Shown here: positions 48,131-57,920 of the stretch, piece by piece | Position numbering within the stretch: position 1 is the stretch's first letter | Layout: every line of letters starts with the position of its first letter | From: Aquimarina sp. TRL1 | Lineage (GTDB): Bacteria > Bacteroidota > Bacteroidia > Flavobacteriales > Flavobacteriaceae | Reading direction: 5' to 3' | DNA: 64,000 nucleotides | Assembly (NCBI RefSeq): GCF_013365535.1 | Contig: NZ_CP053590.1 | Span: 796,501-860,500 of the forward strand | Notes under the pieces: model-generated | Database searches by the model: none | What the model was told of the DNA's origin: nothing | Seen by the model: the letters and a program-made list of their open reading frames with translations, nothing else | Translations under genes and position numbers: made by a program

Positions 48131-48179
48131 TTTTAAAGGCTGGAAATTAATTTAAACAATTAATCTCCAGCCTTTTTTA
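48131..48179. terminator. Bidirectional terminator that contains the end of the AGCS gene
   Basis: A 10-bp stem (AAAGGCTGGA / TCCAGCCTTT) plus an AT-rich inner stem. The stop codon and last codons of the AGCS symporter gene (KKAGD) lie in the right arm. T-runs on both sides serve the convergent GT2 and AGCS genes. Confidence 0.85.
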
Positions 48180-49560
48180 TATGTCTTTCAAAATATGTCT
48201 TTGCTCTTTTATTAACCTTATTTGCTAATAATAAACCAGATATAACAGTCGGTATTGCCATCAGTGCAAAAGCACTATCTATCAAATCGATCGCAACTTC
48301 TAGTTTTACTACTGCAGCTACTACTATTGACAGGATATAAATATAATTATAGTATTTTCCATATCTCGGTGTTAGTAAAAATCCAAGGCAACTTATTCCG
48401 TAATAAGAATATGAGAATAAGGTAGAAAACCCAAAAACCAATACCATTACAAAAACAACTATATTTCCAATATTATAAGGCAATGTTTCATTAAAAGCTG
48501 TAAGTGTTACGGTAATTCCATTATCTCCTCCCTGCTGCCAGGCTCCTGTACATAAAATTGCCAGGGCGGTAAGAGTACATACTAACAGGGTATCAATCGC
48601 TGGCCCTATCATAGCTACCAAACCTTCTCGTATAGGTTCTTTGGTCTTAGCAGTACCATGCATCATCGGTGCTGTTCCAATTCCTGCTTCATTAGAAAAA
48701 GCGGCTCGTTTGACACCTGTTTTTATTAAGCTCCCCAATATCCCTCCTGCCACAGCGTGCCCTGAAAAAGCGTCTGTAAAGATTGATGAAAACATTGCAG
48801 GAATCTTTTCTATTTGTATGATTAATACCATGAGAACTGTTATAAAATATAAGATCACCATCAACGGTACCAGTTTACTTGCTACTAAACCGATCCGTTG
48901 AATTCCTCCCAAAATCACTACGGACGCTACTATTGCCAGACTTATCCCTATATAAAGTTTAACACTTTCATCCCACTTCATTACATCCACCATTGTCTGT
49001 GTCAACTGATTAGCTGTAAAAGCGGGTAGTGTTCCTATCAAACCAGCTAACGCAAATAATATGGCCAGTGGCTTCCATTTTGCACCAAGTCCTTCTGTTA
49101 TAACATACATAGGGCCACTAAGTACAGTTCCCTGACTTGTTTTGGAACGATACATCACTGCTAATGAGCAGGTATAAAACTTAGTTGCCATCCCCATCAA
49201 CGCACTGATCCACATCCAGAAAATAGCCCCTGGACCCCCACTGACAATTGCAATAGCTACTCCACTGATATTCCCCATTCCTACAGTTGCTGCCAGTGCA
49301 GATGACAATGCCTGGAAGTGACTTAATTGTCCTGGTGCATCATCCCTGTCATATTTTCCTCCCAAAATCTGTAGGGCGTGTTTGAAATACAAAAAAGGAG
49401 TGAAACGAGAATAAATCAGAAAAAAAATCCCTCCTCCGATGAGTAATATAAGTAAAGGCCAATCCCATATCCATTTACTAAATGCTTTGAGATAAGCCGG
49501 TATTGAATCTATTGGTGTTAGTCTATTAAAAAGCATTCTATAAATGTAAGAAAAAAGCAA
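48160..49560 (-). CDS. Alanine/glycine:cation symporter (AGCS family)
   Basis: Membrane protein of 466 residues with about 10-11 hydrophobic segments. Family signature: GMGNISGVAIAIVSGGPGAIFWMW and GVKRAAFSNEAGIGTAPMMHG. It probably imports alanine or glycine with Na+. Length is normal. It is monocistronic and convergent with the GT2 gene. Confidence 0.93.
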   Translation of the reverse strand: MLFSYIYRMLFNRLTPIDSIPAYLKAFSKWIWDWPLLILLIGGGIFFLIYSRFTPFLYFKHALQILGGKYDRDDAPGQLSHFQALSSALAATVGMGNISGVAIAIVSGGPGAIFWMWISALMGMATKFYTCSLAVMYRSKTSQGTVLSGPMYVITEGLGAKWKPLAILFALAGLIGTLPAFTANQLTQTMVDVMKWDESVKLYIGISLAIVASVVILGGIQRIGLVASKLVPLMVILYFITVLMVLIIQIEKIPAMFSSIFTDAFSGHAVAGGILGSLIKTGVKRAAFSNEAGIGTAPMMHGTAKTKEPIREGLVAMIGPAIDTLLVCTLTALAILCTGAWQQGGDNGITVTLTAFNETLPYNIGNIVVFVMVLVFGFSTLFSYSYYGISCLGFLLTPRYGKYYNYIYILSIVVAAVVKLEVAIDLIDSAFALMAIPTVISGLLLANKVNKRAKTYFERHIKKAGD

Positions 49561-49603
49561 GCGCCTTTAACTCTCTATCTCTTTTCTTCTTTTTTCCAAA
49601 ATA

Positions 49604-50068
49604 TCATCTGATAAACCGGGGTTTCCCTATACCTCTGTCATAAAGTACAATACTACCCGCTACTGCCACATTCAGGCTATAAGTAGAGGAGAATTGTACC
49701 AATCGATGGGATTTTTCAATCGCTTTTTTAGAAAGTCCATGATCCTCTGCCCCTAAAAGATATACACAGCGTTTAGGGTGATGAAATGTTTCCAAAGGTT
49801 CTGCACGTTCATCCATTTCCACTCCGACTAACATGGCTCCTTTGGGCAAATGCTTATAAAAATCATCAAAGGTATCATAATGAAAATATGGCATCGCTGC
49901 TACTGCATTGTGCGTATCACATGCTTGCTTAGCATAACGGTTACCAATGGTAAAAATAAAGCTGGCTCCCATATTCTGGGCCGAACGCCATAGCACCCCC
50001 AGATTCTCCGGAGTTTTTCCATTTTGAATTCCTATTCCAAAAAATTCGTTTTCAAAAGTATCGATCAT
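49604..50068 (-). CDS. TrmH/SpoU family RNA methyltransferase
   Basis: Protein of 154 residues, a short SPOUT enzyme. Motifs of the SpoU family: NLGVLWRSAQNMGA (motif 1), VYLLGAEDHGLSKKAIE (motif 2) and STYSLNVAVAGSIVLYDR (motif 3), which form the knotted AdoMet site. It probably 2'-O-methylates a ribose in tRNA or rRNA; which one is not decided by sequence. 43 bp upstream of the AGCS gene, same strand. Confidence 0.9.
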   Translation of the reverse strand: MIDTFENEFFGIGIQNGKTPENLGVLWRSAQNMGASFIFTIGNRYAKQACDTHNAVAAMPYFHYDTFDDFYKHLPKGAMLVGVEMDERAEPLETFHHPKRCVYLLGAEDHGLSKKAIEKSHRLVQFSSTYSLNVAVAGSIVLYDRGIGKPRFIR

Positions 50069-50174
50069 GCTACAAAAATATAAAAGCCATAGAAACCAAT
50101 ATCCTATAATTTTCTTTTTATATAGCTTCTTAATTTAAAGGTAGACAAACTTCTTTTTATTCTTACGAAAACAA

Positions 50175-50201
50175 AAAAAGGGAGCTAAAAACTCCCTTTT
50201 T
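50175..50201 (-). terminator. Terminator of the S41 peptidase gene
   Basis: Stem AAAAAGGGAG paired with CTCCCTTTTT around a 7-base loop. On the minus strand it is followed by TTTTTTTGTTTT, directly after the S41 gene. Confidence 0.85.
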
Positions 50202-50238
50202 AAATCACTAAGTATATACCTTGAAGGCGTCCCTTATG

Positions 50239-51984
50239 TTAATTCATTTTAGAGATTTCCAGAAGGGCCGCTTCAAAGACACTATCTTTAATCTCTGGAT
50301 TTTCTCCTAATCCAAAAATTTCTTCTTCTGTAGGAAGAATATGTATATCTGGCTTGATTCCAATGCCTTCAATTACATTTTTAGATGCATCTCTGGTAGC
50401 CATTAAAGGCATGTAAAAATTAATATTTCCTACATCTCCAATATATCCTCCGTTCATCGAATCATTACCTCCCAATATTGCTGTACCTCCACGAGTATAG
50501 TCCCCTACAGAAATCACATGACTTCCTTGTGACTTGATTGCCATGGTAGACATTTCCGGCATACTAATAGAAATTTTGTTTGTTAATAAAGCTATCGGGA
50601 TTTTTTGGGGAATTCCAAAAGGATGTGGAGCAATTGTATTAGCTACCCATGGAGTATAATTAAATCGTCCGTTCCCTTCTTTGGTTCTTTGATAAGAATA
50701 CACTTTTTCTTCTGTGATAAAGCGTTCTACAAATGTCCTAAGATCTAATACCATTCCTCCTGTATTACCTCTAAAGTCTACAATAAGTTTTTTGATTGTT
50801 CCATCTGTTAATTTATTATAGAAGTTTCGGTATAGCTCATATGCACTATTTATTTTTTCTTGCGTTTTAAAAAATGATTGTAACCCATGTAATACAGAAA
50901 GTTTTCTATGAAGATTAAACAAACGATTCGCATTGATCACCTCTCCTAAATTATTGATATCCAACTGATCAATCGCTGGGTTTAATGCTAAGTTTTGTTG
51001 AACAAGAATTATTTCTTCTAACATCTCATTAATGGTATCAAACAAGTGTTCAAATTCGATAGCTAGTTCATCTGAAGCTTCCTTCAGAGGAGTTATTTTT
51101 TCTGTTTCCTGAAAAATAGCCACCGCCTGTTTATAAGATGTATATTTTTCAGAAGATCGGATCTCTCCTAAAGTTCCTATCCACGTAGCTACAAATCTAT
51201 CTATGAAATCTGTTGCATAATTCCGTACTTCTTCATTTTTAATAACATCTAATGGAAATAAAGAAACTGTCGGAACTAATGAAGGGGTTAACTCTTTAAT
51301 TTCGAAGGCACTTCCTATATTCAAATCTCTATTGGTAAGTGAAAAACTACCAAAAGAAAAATAATACACATCCGGGTCAGATTTTAGAAAACCTCCATAG
51401 GCAGAAAATGTGACGTTCCCTTCTTCGTTCTTATCTGCGATATTAATATCTCGATTAATCTTAGTTTCCATAACTCTTCTTATTTGACCTCTGCCTACTG
51501 CTGTTTTTTCCTGTACCGAATAGTTGTATGGAAAGTCCTTATATGCGTCCTTATCCGTCATTCCTGTTTGATAAAATGCTTTCAAAGGAAAATTTGATAG
51601 GGAAGGGATATTAAATGATATAGAAATGTTCAGGTGGCGATCTATTAACGGATTAATTATCTCATAAAAATAATCTACAGCTAATCGAAGCTCTTGTAAA
51701 GCTAACTCCTTATTTGCCTGCTTATCGCCATAGGTAGATAGCTTTGCAAACTTTGGATAATATTCCCGATAAACCTCATCCCAATCTAATCCATTTCTAA
51801 TTTTTTCTTCATAAAAATAATTATACCGCTTATCCATTACATCCCATAATAACTGAAATGTTTCTGCATAAGATGTCGGTAGTGCTTTTCTAGAAGGCTC
51901 TTCTATAACTGTATCATCTTGCGTACAAGAAAACTGTATACTTCCTAAGAAAAGAAAGAGTATACTTATATAATAATTTTTCAT
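50239..51984 (-). CDS. S41 family (C-terminal processing type) peptidase lipoprotein
   Basis: Lipoprotein of 581 residues (lipobox SIQFSC, Cys20). The S41 catalytic region lies near the C-terminus: LIVDFRGNTGGMVLDLR, then LLTNKISISMPEMSTMAI, where Ser474 fits the nucleophile pattern N-x-x-S-x-S-x-x-E. GDYTRGGTAILGGN follows. There is a long N-terminal and middle helical region of about 380 residues, larger than in typical CtpA. Substrate unknown. Single gene with its own terminator. Confidence 0.85.
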   Translation of the reverse strand: MKNYYISILFLFLGSIQFSCTQDDTVIEEPSRKALPTSYAETFQLLWDVMDKRYNYFYEEKIRNGLDWDEVYREYYPKFAKLSTYGDKQANKELALQELRLAVDYFYEIINPLIDRHLNISISFNIPSLSNFPLKAFYQTGMTDKDAYKDFPYNYSVQEKTAVGRGQIRRVMETKINRDINIADKNEEGNVTFSAYGGFLKSDPDVYYFSFGSFSLTNRDLNIGSAFEIKELTPSLVPTVSLFPLDVIKNEEVRNYATDFIDRFVATWIGTLGEIRSSEKYTSYKQAVAIFQETEKITPLKEASDELAIEFEHLFDTINEMLEEIILVQQNLALNPAIDQLDINNLGEVINANRLFNLHRKLSVLHGLQSFFKTQEKINSAYELYRNFYNKLTDGTIKKLIVDFRGNTGGMVLDLRTFVERFITEEKVYSYQRTKEGNGRFNYTPWVANTIAPHPFGIPQKIPIALLTNKISISMPEMSTMAIKSQGSHVISVGDYTRGGTAILGGNDSMNGGYIGDVGNINFYMPLMATRDASKNVIEGIGIKPDIHILPTEEEIFGLGENPEIKDSVFEAALLEISKMN

Positions 51985-52162
51985 CTATTGTTTTATTTGT
52001 CTATTAAAACTACAACTTGTTGGTTTTCAAAATTTCACCTTTTTTAAGAATAATCATCCTGTTTAAAAATTAGAAACAACAATCCCATACGCATACAATC
52101 TGTCTATAAATATTTTTACTATCGTTATGGATTTTATTCTGAAAAAAGAGTGAGTAGAGTAT

Positions 52163-52912
52163 TTAAAGTTTATAGGACATGCCTATCGATATAACAGAGG
52201 TACGGTTATACATGGGATGGTCATTGATATTTGTTTTATAAATATTAGAAAGCCCATGCTTATAGGTATACCCCAAAGAGCATCCCAGGTATTTTGAAAA
52301 GTCATATATTACTTTTACCTCTCCTTGTACTCCATAATCAAATCGATTCAATTGATTCTCATTGGTATCAAAATCATATCGTTCCTCTACCGTAGCCCAA
52401 GGAAACACCTCTACCTTTACCACATCATCAAACTCTAACCCTTTTATTGACTGATATCTTCCTTTTCTTTTTAGATCTAACCAATGTCCTAGATATCCTC
52501 CTGCTGCTACAGAAAGTTTCCAGCCTTTTTCCTTATATGGATTGATCAGATAAGCTCCCAACATTATTGGAAAATTAAGATATGTCGTATTATAATCTGT
52601 AAATACTCCTTCATAAGGACCTGAACGCTTAAATTCAAAGTCTTTCTGCAATAATGAAATCCCGGCAGTGATAATCAACGGATCTTCAAACCTATATGCT
52701 ACTGATGCATTGACAAAATACCCTTCTTTTCCTATATACCGAGAATGAATTAGGTTAGATAGGTTTTGCCGGACACTATTCATAGATAGCCCCCCCGACA
52801 CCTCAACTCTAAGCATTGTTTGATCCTGTTTTGTTTTTATTTGTACTTCCTGGGCTCCCAGATGGAATACCATTAGGAAGCAGGCTATACAGCCATACAA
52901 TTTTATATTCAT
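52163..52912 (-). CDS. Outer-membrane beta-barrel protein of unknown role
   Basis: Protein of 249 residues with a signal peptide (MNIKLYGCIACFLMVFHLGAQ) and alternating beta strands (PLIITAGISLLQKDFEF, PIMLGAYLI, LSVAAGGYLG, YLGCSLGYTYKHGL) ending in SIGMSYKL. It resembles the small PorT/OmpW-like barrels of Bacteroidota. It may form an operon with the S41 gene 178 bp downstream, but there is a clear gap. Confidence 0.75.
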   Translation of the reverse strand: MNIKLYGCIACFLMVFHLGAQEVQIKTKQDQTMLRVEVSGGLSMNSVRQNLSNLIHSRYIGKEGYFVNASVAYRFEDPLIITAGISLLQKDFEFKRSGPYEGVFTDYNTTYLNFPIMLGAYLINPYKEKGWKLSVAAGGYLGHWLDLKRKGRYQSIKGLEFDDVVKVEVFPWATVEERYDFDTNENQLNRFDYGVQGEVKVIYDFSKYLGCSLGYTYKHGLSNIYKTNINDHPMYNRTSVISIGMSYKL

Positions 52913-53628
52913 AAATTACGTTTTAAATTTTTAAGTCACCAATTATGATCATCACTACAATAAGTGCATACTTATGTACTCCGTACTGTTTTGTACCGAT
53001 ACACAACAATCAAAGAAGCGGGTTTATAAAAACATTTTTATAAGTACTCCCTTTATAAAAAAATGATTTGCTTAATAAAGAATCAGACCTTTTGATTGTC
53101 TGTTTATGCAATTATTGATGACTTGTTTTTGGATAAGAATTAAGATGATCATACTATCGTTTTAGTTTTGGTGAGCAGCAAATGTATCTTCTGGTATTGG
53201 CAATAACACCCAACACCTTGTTAAAACCCCCTAAAAATAGCGTTAAACCCATTGTTTGTACAATATTAAAACCTTATTTATTTTATGGTTTTTGCATACA
53301 TTTTAAAAGATTAAGTCTTTTAAAAAATAAATACACAATTGATTACCCCGTCTAAAACACTATTTCTCCTTTTAATAGGCTAACATCTCATATTTTTACT
53401 ATAAATAATACTACTTTATGTCTCAGAAGTTAACATCTCATTACTATTCGATTTAACTTTTAGTCGCTATTCTATAGCTCTTGGGTACTCGAAGTGCCCC
53501 CTGAGAACCGAATGAAGTCTTCAAAATACAAGCACTATTTTTTCAATTACGATCAAGAAGAAAGAATGTATATCTTTTACCTTCTTTTTCTGTTTAAGCA
53601 AATTAGCTATCCACTTAAAAACCAAAAA
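52913..53628. other. Long intergenic region without a recognised gene
   Basis: About 716 bp of AT-rich DNA between the barrel gene and the RND operon terminator. Short open frames occur but none has a believable start, signal or family. The phrase TAACATCTCAT appears twice, near 53382 and 53429. It includes the promoter region of the barrel gene. Confidence 0.4.
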
Positions 53629-53651
53629 AGCCTGTACATAATGTACAGGCT
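53629..53651 (-). terminator. Terminator of the RND efflux operon
   Basis: A perfect 10-bp stem (AGCCTGTACA / TGTACAGGCT) with a 3-base loop. On the minus strand it is followed by TTTTTT. It is 26 bp past the RND permease stop codon. Confidence 0.9.
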
Positions 53652-53676
53652 CTCTTGGATATTGTTGATTGACTCT

Positions 53677-56600
53677 TTACTCAAGTAAAGACTCATTAAA
53701 AGTATAATCTGAATAATCTACCTTATACAGGACACTGTAAAATGCGGGAATAAATACCAGAGTGATAACCGTTCCAAAAAGCAATCCTATCATAATAGTT
53801 ACTGCCATGGGTTCCCATAGTTCTCCTCCTCCTAGATACAAAGGAATAAGCCCTAATACCGTAGTAAAAGTCGCTAATAAGATAGGGCGAAAACGCTGTA
53901 AACAAGCTCCTATAATAGCATCCTGAGGAATCCGCTGCAATTCTTTTTCTTCGATTTCGATCCGATCAACTAATACAATTGCATTATTAATCACAATTCC
54001 TGCCAGCGATATAATTCCTAAAAAGGCCATAAATCCAAAAGGCACTCTAAAGACCAATAATCCGATAACCATACCAATAACACCTAGTGGAATGGTACTG
54101 ACAATCATTGTCATTTTTCTAAAAGAATTAAACTGGATAATGAGTAACATCACTATAATAAAACCGGCTAATGGCAAGTATTTTGCTACTGCTCCCATAT
54201 TTTCTGCTGTATTCTCTGCATCTCCCCCAAGGGTATAGGTATATTCATCTCCCCATTCCTTTTTCTGTTCTTCCAACCAGGGTTTCATCTCTGACATAAT
54301 CTTAGAAGCATTTCCTTCTTCGGTCAACTCACTAGAAATAATCATTGTACGTGTAAGATCCAGTCGCTTGATCTTGGAGTACTGCCATTTTGGTATCACA
54401 TTTGCCACTTGCAACAATGGTACACTTTTTCCAGAATTTTGTGCATAAACATTAAGAGTTTCCAAAGAAGCTAATGTTTGTTCTTTCCCCTGATCACTCA
54501 TCATTACAATCGGGATAAACTTATCTCCTTCTCTAAATTCTCCTGCCTTAAATCCATCCAATACTGTCTGTAAAGAGGTGGCAATATCTTGATTAGTAAT
54601 TCCTGCTGACTGAGCTTTATTTTGATCAATCTCAATTACAAATTTTTTCCCTTTAGGCCCCCAGTCATCTTTGATATTCTTAGTCCCATTAATTCCTGAT
54701 AAGCGGGTTTTAATCGCTTCCGAAATAACAGCCAAACGATCCGGGTTATCCCCTGATACCTTAATCTCGATAGGAACCCCTCCTCCTCCAGATCCTAAAA
54801 ACCCTACTTTGATATCTGCATTGGGGAAAGTATTAAAGCAATAAGCATCTAATTGTTTAACCATCTCAGCATTTACAGTAAATGAGGAGGTATTAATCAC
54901 AATATGAGCATAATTAGAGTTTGCTTCATCTGCACTATACCCTAAATCATATGCAGATGGTCCTTTTCCTATAAAGGCAGCCCAATTAGCAATTCCCTCA
55001 GAGCGTTGTTCCGTCACTTCCAACTCTTTTCTGATATAGGCTTCTATAGCATCTACTGTTTTCTGAGTCGTACTGATTTTAGTCCCCTCTGGCAGATTAA
55101 TATCCATGGTAATCATATTCCGGTCACTATCCGGGAAAAAGACAAATGCCAGTTTAGTGAACCCAAAAATCGACAAAAGAAATAAGACGACAATACCAAT
55201 CAACACAGATTTTTTCCAGGACAAGGCAAACATGATTAAAGCTTTATATTTTGTTTTCAGACTATTGATCAACTTATCCAGAAAAGAAGGTTTCTGATCT
55301 TTTTCTTTTTTCTTAATCTTCAGAAAAAACACACACAATAAAGTAACAATACTCAAAGCAATAATCCATGAAGATAAAAGAGCAATGGAAATCACCACAA
55401 ACAATGGTCCCATAATATCTCCCATAACAGATTCTGCAAGAAAAAATGCTAAAAATGCTGCCGAAGTAGTCAGTGTAGAAATTAACAGAGGAGTAAATAA
55501 CTCGGAGCAAGAATCAATGGCTGCTGTTTTTACCGAAACTCCTTGCTCCATCTTAACCATGACGGATTCTGCCACTACTATGGCATTATCTACCATCATT
55601 CCTAAAGCCATAATTAAAGCTGCCAGTGTAATTTGGTTGAGTCCGGTTCCCAGTAGTCCCATGATCATGATGGTAGTAATAGTTACCATCGGAATTAAAC
55701 TAGCAATAATCAATCCGGTTCGTATTCCTAAAAACAGCAACATAACCGCTAACACAATAACAATAGACTGAATCAGATTCCCTACAAAATCATTGATTTT
55801 TAAATCAATATAACTATCAATAGAAGCGATTCTTTGTACTTCGAGTCCTACAGGTAGTTTTCCTTCCCATTTTTTTAATACCTGGTCAATTTCCTCTCCC
55901 AATTTGATAACATTGGCTCCTTCTTTTAAAGAGACATGTAAAGAAATTGCTTCTTTCCCGTTGATACTTACTTTCTGTTTTGGAGGGTTAATATATCCCT
56001 TGCGAATTGTGGTTATATCTTCCAATGCTACTACCTGATCTCCTTGTCCTATAGGAATCAACATGCTTTTTATATCCGACAGATTATTAAAGTTCCCTGT
56101 AGGTTCTAAAATAATTCGTTCATCTTCTACATTAATTTCTCCTCCTGAACTAAGAATATTCGTATTATTGATAATTCCTTTTAGTTTTCCGGCTGTCAAC
56201 CCATAAGCTTTGAGTTTGGTATTATCAAACATCACAAAAACGCGTTCTTCCTGATCTCCATTTATCTCCACCTTAGCTGCATCTTCTAACTTGATCAGAT
56301 CATCTCTAAGATCATCAGCATATTCCTTCATTTCTCGATAAGAATATCCATCACTGGTGATCCCTACTGCAATTCCGAATACTTCCCCTATTCCATCATC
56401 ATCAAGCATAGGTTCTACATTGCTCGGCAATCCTTTTAATGCATCTAACTTTCTTCGCAGACGATCCCAAACAGATTGTAGCTTCTCTGGGGTTACATCC
56501 ATTTTCAGTTCTACTTTTACGACGGATAGCCCTGTTCTGGACGTACTTTTTACATTTTTTAATTCTGGAAGTTCCTGAACTACTTTTTCTATTTTATCTG

Positions 56601-56790
56601 TAACTAACTCTTCTACTCGCTCGGGGCTAGCTCCCGGAAATGAAGATACAATCGTAGCAACCCGTACCGTATACGGTGGCATACTATCTCTGGACAGCGA
56701 TTGGTAAAACGCCATTCCCATAATAAGTACTACCCCAAGAATACTAAGTACTACCCGGTTTTGACTTATTGAAAATTTCGTAAGATTCAT
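53677..56790 (-). CDS. RND efflux permease
   Basis: Inner-membrane pump of 1037 residues with 12 membrane segments and two large periplasmic loops. N-terminal SISQNRVVLSILGVVLIMGMAFYQSL begins TM1. The TM4 proton-relay motif reads ALGMMVDNAIVVAES, with one Asp followed by Asn where AcrB has two Asp. It works with the adaptor and the TolC fusion encoded upstream in the same operon. Substrates are unknown; both the HAE family and related subgroups fit. Confidence 0.92.
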   Translation of the reverse strand: MNLTKFSISQNRVVLSILGVVLIMGMAFYQSLSRDSMPPYTVRVATIVSSFPGASPERVEELVTDKIEKVVQELPELKNVKSTSRTGLSVVKVELKMDVTPEKLQSVWDRLRRKLDALKGLPSNVEPMLDDDGIGEVFGIAVGITSDGYSYREMKEYADDLRDDLIKLEDAAKVEINGDQEERVFVMFDNTKLKAYGLTAGKLKGIINNTNILSSGGEINVEDERIILEPTGNFNNLSDIKSMLIPIGQGDQVVALEDITTIRKGYINPPKQKVSINGKEAISLHVSLKEGANVIKLGEEIDQVLKKWEGKLPVGLEVQRIASIDSYIDLKINDFVGNLIQSIVIVLAVMLLFLGIRTGLIIASLIPMVTITTIMIMGLLGTGLNQITLAALIMALGMMVDNAIVVAESVMVKMEQGVSVKTAAIDSCSELFTPLLISTLTTSAAFLAFFLAESVMGDIMGPLFVVISIALLSSWIIALSIVTLLCVFFLKIKKKEKDQKPSFLDKLINSLKTKYKALIMFALSWKKSVLIGIVVLFLLSIFGFTKLAFVFFPDSDRNMITMDINLPEGTKISTTQKTVDAIEAYIRKELEVTEQRSEGIANWAAFIGKGPSAYDLGYSADEANSNYAHIVINTSSFTVNAEMVKQLDAYCFNTFPNADIKVGFLGSGGGGVPIEIKVSGDNPDRLAVISEAIKTRLSGINGTKNIKDDWGPKGKKFVIEIDQNKAQSAGITNQDIATSLQTVLDGFKAGEFREGDKFIPIVMMSDQGKEQTLASLETLNVYAQNSGKSVPLLQVANVIPKWQYSKIKRLDLTRTMIISSELTEEGNASKIMSEMKPWLEEQKKEWGDEYTYTLGGDAENTAENMGAVAKYLPLAGFIIVMLLIIQFNSFRKMTMIVSTIPLGVIGMVIGLLVFRVPFGFMAFLGIISLAGIVINNAIVLVDRIEIEEKELQRIPQDAIIGACLQRFRPILLATFTTVLGLIPLYLGGGELWEPMAVTIMIGLLFGTVITLVFIPAFYSVLYKVDYSDYTFNESLLE

Positions 56791-56812
56791 AGTGTTTCTG
56801 TTTTGTATACGG

Positions 56813-57907
56813 TTATTGTAATCTTACTTTTTGTCCATCTAACAGGGTCTGTAATCCTGCAGTAGCTATTTTCTGCCCTGCAGTGATTCCTGAACGTACT
56901 GTAAACCCTTCTGTCGTCAGTTCTCCTATCTCAATGGTTTGTTTTTTGACAATTCCGGTTTTTCCATCTGCAGTCTCAATTAAGAAAACAAAATTTCCAT
57001 TTCCGTCTTCACCTACTGCTTTTACAGGTACAATCAATTGGCTGCTTGGTATTTTCTCCTGCTCTCCAAAATCAAAAGTCACATTTGCAGCCATCCCTGG
57101 TTTGATTGCTGTTTCTGGTTTTTTTATCGCGATCTTCACTGGATATGTGGAAGATCCTGTATCTACAATTGGAGAAATCTCAATAATAGTTCCTTCGTAC
57201 TTTTTCCCATTAAGTGCCGAAAAAGAAAGGGATGTCTTCATCGACAACGCAACCTTATTAATCACATTTTCAGGAAGTCCTACCTCTACATTGATCTGCT
57301 CTCCTGCATTTAGCACTGCAATTACTTGTCCTGGATTCACATTTTCATTCAATTCATTATTTTTAGCTGCAATTGTCCCATCACTAGGAGCATAGATATA
57401 CCCGTAGTTTACCTGTGATTGTTGTATGCTTTTATTTCTTTTTGCAGATTCATATTGTTCTAAAGCATTTTGATATGCATTTTTAGCAGCTTCATAATCA
57501 CTTAGAGAATTGCTTCCTTTCTCGTATAAGGATTTCATTCGTTCCAGGCTGGACTTTGCTGTTTTCATTGACGATTTAGCACTAATCGTAGCAGAAACTG
57601 CTTTCTCATAGGATAAATTAGCTTGTACATTATCCAGCTTGGCAATCAGGTCTCCTTTTTTTACTTTTTGACCTACTTTGATATTAGAAACCGTAATGAT
57701 TCCACTGCTTCTAAAACTTAATTCGATTTCATCTCCTGCTTTAGCTACTCCACTAAAGGTTCTCACATTCTGAGTGGCAACTGTACCTATTGTCTGGTAT
57801 TTTACAGGTCGTAATATTTCTTCTTTTTGTTCTTCTTTTTTACTCTTACATGATCCCAGTAAAAAAACCAGCATCAGGGGTAATCCGATATATTGTATAC
57901 ACTTCAT
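56813..57907 (-). CDS. RND efflux periplasmic adaptor (membrane fusion protein), lipoprotein
   Basis: Protein of 364 residues. Lipobox MLVFLLGSCKSK (Cys20). A barrel-sandwich hybrid domain starts at VRTFSGVAKAGDEIELSFRSSGII with IKVGQKVKKGDLIAKLD. A coiled-coil hairpin follows (about 95-150), and then the second half with DGTIAAKNNELNENVNPGQVIAVL. It links permease and outer-membrane channel. 22 bp upstream of the permease gene. Confidence 0.92.
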   Translation of the reverse strand: MKCIQYIGLPLMLVFLLGSCKSKKEEQKEEILRPVKYQTIGTVATQNVRTFSGVAKAGDEIELSFRSSGIITVSNIKVGQKVKKGDLIAKLDNVQANLSYEKAVSATISAKSSMKTAKSSLERMKSLYEKGSNSLSDYEAAKNAYQNALEQYESAKRNKSIQQSQVNYGYIYAPSDGTIAAKNNELNENVNPGQVIAVLNAGEQINVEVGLPENVINKVALSMKTSLSFSALNGKKYEGTIIEISPIVDTGSSTYPVKIAIKKPETAIKPGMAANVTFDFGEQEKIPSSQLIVPVKAVGEDGNGNFVFLIETADGKTGIVKKQTIEIGELTTEGFTVRSGITAGQKIATAGLQTLLDGQKVRLQ

Positions 57908-57920
57908 GAGTTGATTGGTA

